Shown here in pieces: positions 1 to 7,510 of a stretch of 64,000 bases of DNA. Under the pieces are notes generated by a model that saw nothing but the letters and a program-made list of their open reading frames with translations, was not told where the DNA came from and did no database searches. A program made the translations under genes and the position numbers. Each line of letters starts with the position of its first letter. Positions within the stretch are counted from its first letter, which is position 1. This DNA comes from Flavobacterium sp. 90 (GTDB lineage Bacteria; Bacteroidota; Bacteroidia; Flavobacteriales; Flavobacteriaceae), in the NCBI RefSeq assembly GCF_004339525.1, contig NZ_SMGE01000001.1, positions 4,092,001 through 4,156,000 on the forward strand, written 5' to 3'.

Positions 1-112
1 TTGGTCGTGTGTTGCTTTTGATCTGTATAATAATTGATTGGTTAATGTGAAAAAAGTGTTTTTTTGTATAATCAAATTTTATTTTCGTTTCACAATTTTC
101 AAATCAGTATAA

Positions 113-1339
113 ATGAGCAGTAATCAAGAATGGAATCGCAGAAGTTTTTTAACAGCGATGAGTGGAGCAGGAGCAGCAATAATGTTAAGTCCGTTTTTAT
201 CATGGGCTGCAATTGATCGTGATCCGAGAATAGCTGAAATTGTTGCTAGAACTTTAGGGATTGATACTCATAATCATATTGATGTTCCGTTAATAAAATC
301 AGAACTTCCAGGACCAAAAGTTGATTTGGCAGGCGAATTAAAAAAATCTGGTTTGTCTGCCATTTGTATGACTTTTGCAGTTGATTATCAAAAGTTAGTG
401 AATCCAGGCGATGCTTATGAAAGATTTATAAACGGACTATCGGCAATGGATGAAATATTAAAAAGCAATAATATGAAACGTGCCTTAAATTTTGCAGATT
501 TGCAATTGGCACACAAAATTAAGCAGCCAATTGTAATACAATCTGTAGAAGGGGGACATTTTCTTGAAGGTAAAATCGAGCGTTTGCAAATTGCGTACGA
601 TCGGGGTTTGAGACATTTAGGTTTACTTCATGACAATGATGCGTCGGTACCTCTTGGTGATATTTTTACGAAGTCGCCGCAATGGGGCGGACTTACAACT
701 TTTGGTGCTGAAGTAATTAAGGAATGCGAAAGAATAGGTGTCTTGGTAGATTTGTCGCATTGTGATGATAATACGGTTAATGGAGCATTGAAAATTGCAA
801 AAAAACCGGTTTTGATTTCTCATACAGGTTTGAATAGCAGACTCGGTCAAAATGAGTTTATGTCTAAAATGATGAAACCCCGACTAATAAGTAAGGAACA
901 AGCTAGAATTGTAGCAGATAATGGTGGTGTAATTGGCGTTTGGACGCATCTCGCAGATTCACCTACAGAATTTGCTGATAATATTAAAGCAATGGTTGAT
1001 GTAGTTGGTGTTGACCATGTTTGTATAGGAACTGATACTAAACTAACACCGGCATATCGCTCCCCAAATGATCAGGGACAAAGACCGGAAAATGGTAAAA
1101 AAGAGGATGGAAAACAAGTTGGTTTTGAGAACAAACAAAATGGACAACCAAAAAAGGAAAATGATAAAAAAAATCAAAAAGGCCCTCAGGATACAAACCA
1201 TTCCTGGGAAGTTCAAAAAGATGGTTTTTATTATACCGTTGTTGAAGCTTTATTAAATGCTGGTTTTAAAGAAGAAGAAATTGCTAAAATTGGTGGTGGA
1301 AATTATTGCAGGATATTTGATGCGGCAACTAAAAAATAA
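113..1339 (+). CDS. Membrane dipeptidase-like amidohydrolase (peptidase M19), Tat-exported
   Basis: Predicted zinc dipeptidase of the renal dipeptidase family, 408 aa. The N-terminus carries a twin-arginine motif (NRRSFLT, residues 8-14) followed by a hydrophobic stretch, so it is probably exported folded to the periplasm. Family motifs appear in order: DTHNHID (51-57), QSVEGG (143-148), DLSH (213-216), SHTG (236-239) and GTD (306-308), giving likely metal ligands E146, H216, H237 and D308. The first motif reads HxH instead of the usual HxD of characterised dipeptidases. Residues about 317-361 are a Lys/Asn/Gln-rich low-complexity insert before the last helices. The exact substrate cannot be read from sequence. 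Confidence 0.85.
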   Translation: MSSNQEWNRRSFLTAMSGAGAAIMLSPFLSWAAIDRDPRIAEIVARTLGIDTHNHIDVPLIKSELPGPKVDLAGELKKSGLSAICMTFAVDYQKLVNPGDAYERFINGLSAMDEILKSNNMKRALNFADLQLAHKIKQPIVIQSVEGGHFLEGKIERLQIAYDRGLRHLGLLHDNDASVPLGDIFTKSPQWGGLTTFGAEVIKECERIGVLVDLSHCDDNTVNGALKIAKKPVLISHTGLNSRLGQNEFMSKMMKPRLISKEQARIVADNGGVIGVWTHLADSPTEFADNIKAMVDVVGVDHVCIGTDTKLTPAYRSPNDQGQRPENGKKEDGKQVGFENKQNGQPKKENDKKNQKGPQDTNHSWEVQKDGFYYTVVEALLNAGFKEEEIAKIGGGNYCRIFDAATKK

Positions 1340-1368
1340 TAATTCATTTAGCGATTAGCACTAAATAT

Positions 1369-1404
1369 AAAAAGCGAAATAAAATTTTTATTTCGCTTTT
1401 TCTT
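1369..1404. terminator. Bidirectional terminator between convergent genes
   Basis: A near-perfect A/T-flanked hairpin with arms AAAAAGCGAAATAAAA and TTTTATTTCGCTTTTT. It lies downstream of the dipeptidase gene and overlaps the last codons of the convergent DUF3291 gene, so the stop region of that gene is also half of the stem. It can serve both strands. Confidence 0.75.
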
Positions 1405-1861
1405 TACTTTCATTTGGTGCAGGAAACTTTGTTCTTAAATCAAAAACAAGTTCTGAAACTCCATTTTTCTGTAAATAATCCAGTTTCTCAACAGCTTCTT
1501 CAAGAGTCGGAATATGTCCTTTTGGAATCCACCACATAGCGGTATGAGCTTTTCCAAATTTCAGAAACCATTCCTTACGACGTTTTAAAAAATCACTGTG
1601 AAAGGTTTTGTACATATAATATTCGAGAGTTTCAATGTTCTCCCAAACCGAAACATTTACAATAATCTGTTCGTCATTATATGGATTCAGATTTGTTGCA
1701 TTATAACTATCATCTTTTAATCTCCAGACAAATCCATCACTATTTTCGGCTAAAGTATTGATGAGTTCTAAATTATCTGTGAATTCCTTCATGATTGGAT
1801 CGTTAATATCGACTCCTTTCATTTTGGCAATATTAATTTCGGCAAGATGATAATGACTCAT
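1388..1861 (-). CDS. DUF3291 family protein
   Basis: A 157-aa soluble protein with the features of DUF3291: an N-terminal HLAEINIAKMKG segment, a central FVWRLKDD followed by NVSVWENIETLEYYMYKTFH, and WWIPKGHIPTLEEAVEKLDYL near the C-terminus. This family has a ferredoxin-like fold related to antibiotic biosynthesis monooxygenases; its function is not known. No signal peptide. It is transcribed alone, towards the dipeptidase gene, and ends inside the shared terminator. The start at ATG 1861 gives the family's usual N-terminus. Confidence 0.75.
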   Translation of the reverse strand: MSHYHLAEINIAKMKGVDINDPIMKEFTDNLELINTLAENSDGFVWRLKDDSYNATNLNPYNDEQIIVNVSVWENIETLEYYMYKTFHSDFLKRRKEWFLKFGKAHTAMWWIPKGHIPTLEEAVEKLDYLQKNGVSELVFDLRTKFPAPNESKEKAK

Positions 1862-1984
1862 ATTGTTATGGTTTTAAATATGAGGCAAGTTAGTTTTTTT
1901 GAAGTGTTTTTTAAAGTATAATATTAACAATAACTTTTTTTAATGTGAAAATTAGTCGCATTTTGTTGACGTAATTAGAATGTA

Positions 1985-2157
1985 ATCCCTATGGGATAAA
2001 TTGTAAGCGTAATAGGTCTTTTTACCAATATTATGCTCCTAAAGGAGCTTTTAAATACGTATGTTTTGTTTTATATGGAATTTTTAGAATGTCCCATCGG
2101 GACAAAATATTGGTAGGAAAAAAATACACAAGCAAAAAAAAGTCCCGTTAGGGACTT
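1985..2157. repeat. Cluster of short palindromes (REP/MITE-like intergenic element)
   Basis: This 300-bp gap has no gene but four perfect short palindromes: TCCCTATGGGA (1986-1996), GCTCCTAAAGGAGC (2035-2048), TGTCCCATCGGGACA (2090-2104) and AAGTCCCGTTAGGGACTT (2140-2157). An outer inverted pair, ACCAATATT (2024-2032) and AATATTGGT (2106-2114), encloses the middle two. The arrangement looks like a repetitive intergenic element. The last hairpin lies just after the stop of the oxidoreductase gene at 2165 and could act as its terminator. Confidence 0.6.
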
Positions 2158-2164
2158 AATATCG

Positions 2165-3142
2165 TTAAATTATATCAACAACAATTTTCCCTACAGAAGA
2201 GCCGTCGCTTACAGCTTTATGCGCTTCGATAGCATTGTCTAAAGTGAAATTTCTAGGATCGATAATTGGTTTTAATTTTCCTTCTTCGATTAGTTTTGTA
2301 GTTTGTTTTAGGATATCACCATGATGTTTTCTTTTTTCGTTACCAATCATTGGATGAAGTACAAAAACGCCATGAATACTTGCAGAACGAAGTGAACTTG
2401 TTGCCAAAGTATGTGTTCCAAAAGCAGCGCAACTACTAATTTGACCATAATGACGAATTGCTTTTAATGAATTATCCAAAGATTGTCCGCCAAGAGTATC
2501 GTAAATAATGTCAAAACCGTTTCCGCCTGTGTATTGATTTACGTAATCTTCAACTGGAGTATTTTTATCAATTGGAGTTGCTCCAAATGATTTTACAAGA
2601 TCTGCTTTTTGTTCAGAAACAGTTGCATAAACTTCAGCTCCAAGATTTTTGGCAAGCTGAACCACCATATGACCAACGCCACCAGCGCCAGCGTGAACAA
2701 GAACTTTGTCGCCTTTTTGTACTCTGGCTCTGTCAATCAAACCTTCCCAAGCGGTAAGCAATACCAGCGGAACTCCGGCAGCTTCTTTCATGGTTAAGTT
2801 TTTTGGTTTTATGGCCAATAAATCAGCGTCGACAGCAGTATATTCGGCTAGAGTTCCTTGGAGTCCAAGAACTCCTCCGGCAAGTCCGTAAACTTCGTCT
2901 CCAACTTTAAATTCTGTAATGCCTTCGCCAATTGCTTCGATTACTCCGGCGAGATCTGTTCCTAAAACAGCAGGTAAAACGGGTGATGCATAAGGCGAAA
3001 GTCCAAGTCTGATTTTGTTATCGATTGGGTTTACGCCGCTTGCATGTATTTTGACTAAAACTTCTCCTTTTTTAGGAGTTGGTTTTTCGATTTCGGTGCT
3101 TACAAATTCAGATTCGTAAGTATTCGTTAATAATGCTCTCAT
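2165..3142 (-). CDS. Zinc-independent MDR oxidoreductase (quinone oxidoreductase type)
   Basis: A 325-aa NADP-dependent oxidoreductase of the medium-chain dehydrogenase/reductase superfamily, quinone oxidoreductase branch. The GroES-like N-terminal domain (GEVLVKIHASGVNPIDNK) is followed by the nucleotide-binding motif HAGAGGVGHMVVQLAK at about 150-165. The catalytic zinc cysteine and histidine set of true alcohol dehydrogenases is missing, as is normal for this branch. It is the last gene of a minus-strand operon with an aldo/keto reductase, an MdaB-like reductase and an ABM monooxygenase, so it probably reduces quinones or enones as part of electrophile defence. Substrate unknown. Confidence 0.85.
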   Translation of the reverse strand: MRALLTNTYESEFVSTEIEKPTPKKGEVLVKIHASGVNPIDNKIRLGLSPYASPVLPAVLGTDLAGVIEAIGEGITEFKVGDEVYGLAGGVLGLQGTLAEYTAVDADLLAIKPKNLTMKEAAGVPLVLLTAWEGLIDRARVQKGDKVLVHAGAGGVGHMVVQLAKNLGAEVYATVSEQKADLVKSFGATPIDKNTPVEDYVNQYTGGNGFDIIYDTLGGQSLDNSLKAIRHYGQISSCAAFGTHTLATSSLRSASIHGVFVLHPMIGNEKRKHHGDILKQTTKLIEEGKLKPIIDPRNFTLDNAIEAHKAVSDGSSVGKIVVDII

Positions 3143-3152
3143 TGTTTTTAGA

Positions 3153-3431
3153 TTACAAGATTTGTACTGTTTTATAAACCTGAATTGGTGCAGCCACTAA
3201 ATTTTCGCTTTTGCTAATAAAGTCAAGCAAATAAGGTTGATTATTATGGATGTCAAGACCTGGTTGATCTTGCCATTCTTCCCAAATAATAAAAACATTA
3301 TCACTATGGTGAAGGTCGTAACGAGCACAAGCAGCTTCTTTTCTGGTTTCGGTAACCAAATGATTTAACATGTTTTGAACTTGTTCTATATTTTCGGGTT
3401 TGCTTTTAAAAATTGCTGTAATTGAGATCAT
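3153..3431 (-). CDS. Putative quinol monooxygenase, ABM domain (YgiN-like)
   Basis: A 92-aa single-domain protein of the antibiotic biosynthesis monooxygenase type. The pattern fits the dimeric alpha/beta barrel: MISITAIFKSKP at the start, a helix with QVQNMLNHLVTETRKE, then ARYDLHHSDNVFIIWEEW, and a C-terminal AAPIQVYKTVQIL strand. Such proteins use quinols or similar aromatics without a bound cofactor. It lies 10 bp upstream of the MDR reductase and 2 bp after the MdaB-like gene, so the three are surely cotranscribed. The pairing of MdaB and YgiN homologues is known from E. coli quinone cycling and supports that role here. Confidence 0.8.
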   Translation of the reverse strand: MISITAIFKSKPENIEQVQNMLNHLVTETRKEAACARYDLHHSDNVFIIWEEWQDQPGLDIHNNQPYLLDFISKSENLVAAPIQVYKTVQIL

Positions 3432-3433
3432 AA

Positions 3434-4036
3434 TTATAGAGTTTTAAAGATTTGTTCCAAATGTTTGGTGTAGTTTTTCTTAAAGATATCAATATTTTCG
3501 GCAGTTGCGCCTTTTTCAACGTCATGAAAATGAAAACCTTTCAGTTTTTCCATTCCTACAAATTTATTCATTTTATGGAAACCAAACATAGCTCCATCAT
3601 CTACAGATGTTTCTTCGAAGAATTCTCCCGGAAGTGTGAATGCTGTTGCAGGCGCATTCCAACTTGTTGTTAACATATATTTGCGTCCGTGTAGCATTCC
3701 ACCGGTTCCGTAATTGATATCAGGATTTACTCTGCTTCTTCCGTCGCTTTTGTAAATTCCTTTTTGGTGTCCGGCAGTAAAAACGTCGTCGATATATTTT
3801 TTGAAAAGGTTTGGCAATTGAAACCACCAAACTGGTGTGTGATAAATTACTGCATCTGCCCAAACGAACTTTTCTACTTCTTGATCTAAGTCAAAATCTT
3901 GTTTAATGTCGGTTGTTTTGATTTCGTAATTTTTACTTTTCAAGTATTCGATTGTCCAACCGGTAACGGTTTCATTGAATTTTCCACCTGAATGTGCGAA
4001 ATTTTGACTTCCGTTGATGATAAATATTTTTTTCAT
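3434..4036 (-). CDS. NAD(P)H-dependent quinone oxidoreductase, MdaB-like flavodoxin fold
   Basis: A flavodoxin-fold quinone reductase of about 200 aa. The N-terminus KKIFIINGSQNFAHSGGKFN is the nucleotide and flavin binding loop, and WADAVIYHTPVWWFQLPNLFKKY and GRKYMLTTSWNAP are typical of the MdaB family. The open frame extends 39 codons further upstream, but that stretch is the reverse complement of the structured repeat at 4060-4151 and gives a non-native N-terminus. The ATG at 4036 starts the protein where the family starts. Second gene of the oxidoreductase operon; likely two-electron quinone reduction that avoids semiquinones. Confidence 0.85.
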   Translation of the reverse strand: MKKIFIINGSQNFAHSGGKFNETVTGWTIEYLKSKNYEIKTTDIKQDFDLDQEVEKFVWADAVIYHTPVWWFQLPNLFKKYIDDVFTAGHQKGIYKSDGRSRVNPDINYGTGGMLHGRKYMLTTSWNAPATAFTLPGEFFEETSVDDGAMFGFHKMNKFVGMEKLKGFHFHDVEKGATAENIDIFKKNYTKHLEQIFKTL

Positions 4037-4059
4037 TTTACTTTTTGTTCTAATGAATC

Positions 4060-4151
4060 TGGGTTGCGTGAGGGATAGTAGTGAAAATCCTTTTGTGCCG
4101 GGGTTCGGCACAAAAGATTGTAATGGATAGCCCGGCCCTTGGGACACGCCC
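4060..4151 (+). ncRNA. Structured repeat, candidate RNA element (copy 1 of 2)
   Basis: A foldable segment with an outer stem GCGTG (4066-4070) with CACGC (4145-4149) and a strong inner stem CTTTTGTGCCG (4090-4100) with CGGCACAAAAG (4106-4116). A second copy at 55391-55472 keeps the flanks GATAGnAGTGrAAATCC and GATTGnAAnGrATAGC while the hairpin changes in a compensated way. That pattern suggests an RNA structure. It resembles a recurring Flavobacterium intergenic element; Rfam Flavo-1 is one possible identity, not confirmed. It lies antisense within the oxidoreductase operon. Confidence 0.45.
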
Positions 4152-4184
4152 AAATTCTTATTATTTAAATTGTGAGATTTTTTA

Positions 4185-5171
4185 TTATTTTAATTTTGAA
4201 ATTGCCTCATTTATAAAATCTAATTCAGAAACAGATAAGTCAAAATCTAATGTTTTTGCGTTTGAAATAGCTTGTTCTGCGTTTCTTGCTCCGGCTAAAA
4301 CTATGGTAATTCCTTTCTGTAAAGTCGTCCAACGCAATACTAATTGTGAAATTGAAATGTGTTTTGCGTTAGCTAATGAACTTAATTCTTCGACCAAAGT
4401 TTTTACTTTTTGAAGATCAAACTGACCGAAATATCCGTTTCTGTGATCGTTGTCTTTTAGTTTACTGTCGGTAAAATATTTTCCGGTTAATAAACCTCTT
4501 TCCATTGGACTGTAAGCTATGATTCCGATGTTTTCTTCAATTGTAAGTGGAACTAAATCAGTTTGAATTGCCTGATTCAACATGCTGAAAGGTACTTGAT
4601 TTGAGGCTAATTGTATTGTTTTTTGAGCTTCTTTTATTTGGTCGACACTGTAATTACTAACTCCAGCTGCTCTGATTTTTCCTTGCTGAATCAAGGTTTC
4701 CAAAGCTTCCATTGTTTCGTGAATTGGAGTTGTAGCGTCTGGCCAGTGAATTTGTAATAAATCGATATAATCTGTTTGAAGACGTTTTAAGCTTTCTTCG
4801 ACTTCTTTGATAATATTGTTTTTTGATGCGTATTTATAGACCGGAATTTTTTTTCCGTTGTCTTCGGCATCAAAAAAGAATTCGCCTTTGCCTTGATTGC
4901 TTCCGTCCCAAACCAATCCAAATTTAGTTAATAGTTGAACTTTTGAACGGTCTTTTGATTTTAAAGCTTCTCCAATCATTTCTTCGCTTAATCCAAATCC
5001 GTAGAAAGGAGCGGTGTCGATTGTGGTTACGCCGTGATCGATTGATGCGTGAATGGAGTCGATTGAATCTTTCTTTTCGTTTCCGCCCCACATGTTTCCG
5101 CCAATAGCAAATGCGCCGTATGTAATAGTTGATAATTCAAGTTCAGTATTGCCTAATTTTCTATATTCCAT
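4185..5171 (-). CDS. Aldo/keto reductase
   Basis: A 328-aa NADPH-dependent aldo/keto reductase with the (beta/alpha)8 barrel. The catalytic tetrad can be read as Asp and Tyr in TIDTAPFYGFG, Lys in LLTKFG and His in LQIHWPD. The C-terminal SQLVLRWTTLQKGITIVLAGARN holds the cofactor-binding end. It reduces aldehydes or ketones in the cytoplasm. First gene of a minus-strand operon that continues with quinone-related reductases. It is divergent from an AraC-family regulator at 5290, which probably controls it. Confidence 0.88.
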   Translation of the reverse strand: MEYRKLGNTELELSTITYGAFAIGGNMWGGNEKKDSIDSIHASIDHGVTTIDTAPFYGFGLSEEMIGEALKSKDRSKVQLLTKFGLVWDGSNQGKGEFFFDAEDNGKKIPVYKYASKNNIIKEVEESLKRLQTDYIDLLQIHWPDATTPIHETMEALETLIQQGKIRAAGVSNYSVDQIKEAQKTIQLASNQVPFSMLNQAIQTDLVPLTIEENIGIIAYSPMERGLLTGKYFTDSKLKDNDHRNGYFGQFDLQKVKTLVEELSSLANAKHISISQLVLRWTTLQKGITIVLAGARNAEQAISNAKTLDFDLSVSELDFINEAISKLK

Positions 5172-5204
5172 AGTCTTATGTTTTATTGCTTAAAATTTGT
5201 TTGG

Positions 5205-5266
5205 CAAAATTATACCATTTTTAAGAGTGTTAAGTTGTATATATTTGTCTTTTTTATGTAAATTTG
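5205..5266. promoter_or_regulatory. Divergent promoter region, aldo/keto reductase versus AraC regulator
   Basis: The 118-bp space between the two divergent starts holds -7 boxes matching the Bacteroidota consensus TAnnTTTG. On the plus strand these are TATATTTG (5240-5247) and TAAATTTG (5259-5266), the latter with a TTG at 5235-5237, 21 bp upstream. On the minus strand there is TAATTTTG (5212-5205). The close, overlapping arrangement suits control of both units by the AraC protein. Start sites are inferred. Confidence 0.5.
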
Positions 5267-5289
5267 TAGCCGAATTAATAAAGTACATT

Positions 5290-6135
5290 ATGAAAAAAGA
5301 AAATTTATACGAGCCTTTTACGGTTTCTTTTGAAACGCTGGATGAATATCCGGATGTTGGAGATCGTCATAATTTCTTTGAATTGGTTTATATTTTAGAG
5401 GGAACGGGAAGACAATGTATCAACAAGAATATTTTTGAATATGATGCGGGACATTTGTTTTTATTGACGCCTGAGGATTGTCATAACTTTACGATTGAAA
5501 CCGAAACAAAGTTTTTCTTTTTGAGATTTAATGATATTTATTTGAAAAATTCAAGTTTGCAGAATGAGAATATTCAGCGTTTAGAATATATTCTGCAAAA
5601 TGCAAATCATCAGCCAGGTTGTATTTTGAAAAATGATGCCGATAAATGTCTGGTAAAAGTAATGGTTGAAGCAATTATTCGCGAGCATCAGGATAAAGAT
5701 GTTTATAATAAAGAATTGATTCAGCAATTGGTGAATACTTTGATTATTGTGGTTGCCCGAAATATTGCCAAGTATTTGCCGGAACAGGTAAATATTGGTT
5801 GTGAGGCTAAAGCAATGGATATTCTACAATATATTCAGAATAATATTTATTATCCGGAACGAATTAAAGCGGAATCGATTAGTGATTATTTTGGAATCTC
5901 AAATACTTATTTAGGACGTTATTTTAAGAAACACGCGAACGAAACGATGCAGCAATATATCAGCAATTATAAAACAAAATTGATCGAACATCGTTTGCAG
6001 TTTAGTGATAAACGTATAAACGAAATTGCGTATGAATTTGGTTTTACGGATGAAAGTCACTTTAATAAATTCTTTAAAAAACAGAGAGGGAATAGTCCGT
6101 CTGAGTTTAGAAAAGTGATTCGAATTAGCGCGTGA
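5290..6135 (+). CDS. AraC-family transcriptional regulator with cupin sensor
   Basis: About 281 aa. The N-terminal half is a cupin-like sensor (RHNFFELVYILEGTG, then YDAGHLFLLTPEDCHNF), and the C-terminal 100 residues are a double helix-turn-helix (ISDYFGISNTYLGRYFKKH and INEIAYEFGFTDESHFNKFFKKQRGNSPSEFR). An ATG 31 codons upstream at 5197 is in frame, but it lies inside the divergent promoter region and adds a non-homologous hydrophobic stretch, so 5290 is preferred. Its position facing the oxidoreductase operon suggests that it senses a small electrophile, quinone or aldehyde and activates that operon. Confidence 0.85.
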   Translation: MKKENLYEPFTVSFETLDEYPDVGDRHNFFELVYILEGTGRQCINKNIFEYDAGHLFLLTPEDCHNFTIETETKFFFLRFNDIYLKNSSLQNENIQRLEYILQNANHQPGCILKNDADKCLVKVMVEAIIREHQDKDVYNKELIQQLVNTLIIVVARNIAKYLPEQVNIGCEAKAMDILQYIQNNIYYPERIKAESISDYFGISNTYLGRYFKKHANETMQQYISNYKTKLIEHRLQFSDKRINEIAYEFGFTDESHFNKFFKKQRGNSPSEFRKVIRISA

Positions 6136-6136
6136 T

Positions 6137-6435
6137 ATTGGCACGCGGATGACAAGGATTTTGGCGGATTTTTTTTGCCACAAATTGCACAAATTTTCGC
6201 TAATTGTTTTTGCCACAGATTATTTGGATAAGAATGATTTTCTAATCTAGCGTTGATAATGGCACGCGGATGACGCGGATTTTGGCGGATTTATTTTTTT
6301 TCCACGAATTGATCGAATTTTTACGAATTATTTTTGCCGCAGATTTCACAGATTAACACAGATTTAAAAATCATTTTTAATCCTTTAATCTGTGGCAAAA
6401 AAGAATAAATAAATCTGTGCTAATCTGTGAAATTA
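6137..6435. repeat. Degenerate intergenic repeats and a large inverted repeat
   Basis: Gene-free stretch. Two copies of a GGCACGCGGATGAC...GGATTTTGGCGGATTT unit start near 6139 and 6260. They are followed by an inverted pair of about 23 bp with one mismatch, at 6343-6365 and 6411-6433, reading CACAGATTAACACAGATTT and its complement. The right arm overlaps the stop codon of the RES toxin gene. A related GCGGATGACGCGGATT stretch recurs at about 33730. No coding potential is seen. Confidence 0.55.
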
Positions 6436-6900
6436 GTGTTTGAATCGAGAATCAAAAATCATTTTTTTGGTGCTTAGAACTTTAATTCTTGAAGCATCTT
6501 CGTGATTTGGATTGATCAGATAATTAAATTCCTGAGGTACGATGCTACTTGGGACTTTTAGTATTGCAGTTTCGTTATAATATACAAAATCATCTCCAAT
6601 AGTTTGAGTTATTAAAGATGGTGGTTTTGAATTCCAGATGTCCGGTAAATCTTTTATGTTGACTTCCTGAATCAGGATATCGTCCGGAATTTCAATTTCT
6701 ACATAAAAACGATCAGAAGGTAAATCTTCGCTTAGATCTAAATGTACCGAAACCTCAAGTGTTGCCAAAGCTCTACTGTCAGCTGTGTACACTATTCTAG
6801 TATTAAGACTATTCCAGCGATAACCTTCGGTCATTGAAGCTCCAATTCCGGTTAGGGTAGTGGTGAGGTATTTTTCTCTTTCGATTCTAAATACTATCAT
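6433..6900 (-). CDS. RES-domain toxin (NAD+ phosphorylase type)
   Basis: A 155-aa RES-family protein with the family features MIVFRIEREKY at the start, a GYRWNSLNTRIVYTADSRALATLEVSVH core containing the conserved Arg, Tyr and Ser, and a C-terminal IVPQEFNYLINPNHEDASRI. RES toxins of type II systems deplete NAD+ by phosphorolysis. The start codon overlaps the stop of the upstream Xre-type antitoxin by one base, which implies translational coupling. Length is normal for the family and nothing suggests inactivation. Confidence 0.88.
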   Translation of the reverse strand: MIVFRIEREKYLTTTLTGIGASMTEGYRWNSLNTRIVYTADSRALATLEVSVHLDLSEDLPSDRFYVEIEIPDDILIQEVNIKDLPDIWNSKPPSLITQTIGDDFVYYNETAILKVPSSIVPQEFNYLINPNHEDASRIKVLSTKKMIFDSRFKH

Positions 6901-7400
6901 TACGCCAGATTTCCAAATTCTAATCTGTTAAGGCTAAATTTTACCTCGTTGATTCCCGTCATTGTATCGAGCATATTCTCAGGTGTGCTTCCGCCAATAG
7001 AAAGGTTAGGTTTTTTTAACCATCTTTGAAATTTTTCTTCTTCATGGTTAAAAACTTCCAAGCCGTAATCTATCAATTCATTTATTAGAATTACAAGTTC
7101 GCTATCTCGACTATCTAGTAGTAAATGTTCACTTTTTTTCTTGTTGTAAGTAGTTTGTGGAATACCTACAATAGCTAAAACTGATTTTACGGGATTGTTT
7201 AATCGTCGGCTAATTTCTTCAATTGAATCGTATGGAATACCAGATCTGATAACTCCCACGCGTTCCAATTTATTACTCCAACTGTATTCCTTTCCGCCAG
7301 AATAAAGTGTAGACTTTCTGATAGAGATGACTTTTCCAGACGCATTATCAATGCTTCTTTGAGTGTCAAAAGGTTTTGTTTTTGGTGCTAATTTTGCCAT
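6900..7400 (-). CDS. Antitoxin of RES/Xre system, MbcA/ParS/Xre toxin-binding domain
   Basis: A 166-aa antitoxin. The middle region (VGVIRSGIPYDSIEEISRRLNNPVKSVLAIVGIPQTTYNKKK) is the Xre-like DNA-binding part of these antitoxins. The C-terminal part, with EVFNHEEEKFQRWLKKPNLSIGGSTPENMLDTMTG, is the DUF2384 toxin-binding domain. It precedes the RES gene, as in known RES/Xre pairs. Half-sites immediately upstream of the start suggest autorepression by the toxin-antitoxin complex. Confidence 0.88.
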   Translation of the reverse strand: MAKLAPKTKPFDTQRSIDNASGKVISIRKSTLYSGGKEYSWSNKLERVGVIRSGIPYDSIEEISRRLNNPVKSVLAIVGIPQTTYNKKKSEHLLLDSRDSELVILINELIDYGLEVFNHEEEKFQRWLKKPNLSIGGSTPENMLDTMTGINEVKFSLNRLEFGNLA

Positions 7401-7402
7401 GA

Positions 7403-7430
7403 TACAACTGATTTGTTGTAAAAGTACAAC
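7403..7430 (-). promoter_or_regulatory. Operator-like half-sites upstream of the RES/Xre operon
   Basis: Three alternating hexamers lie directly before the antitoxin start: TACAAC (7403-7408), GTTGTA (7415-7420) and TACAAC (7425-7430). They give two overlapping inverted repeats with 6-bp and 4-bp spacers. Read on the minus strand, a TACTTTTA that is one base off the TAnnTTTG box sits between two half-sites. This is the expected place for autoregulatory binding. Confidence 0.5.
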
Positions 7431-7510
7431 AATTTTGCTGTTTGACTAAATAGTTTATTTAAAAATTAACAAAGCCAAGCGTAATATTTTTTTAAATCTT
7501 GGAAAAAGAA

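Noticed and set aside
4037..4153. N-terminal 39-codon extension of the MdaB-like gene
   Set aside because: It lies in the structured repeat element and does not resemble the family; the ATG at 4036 fits.
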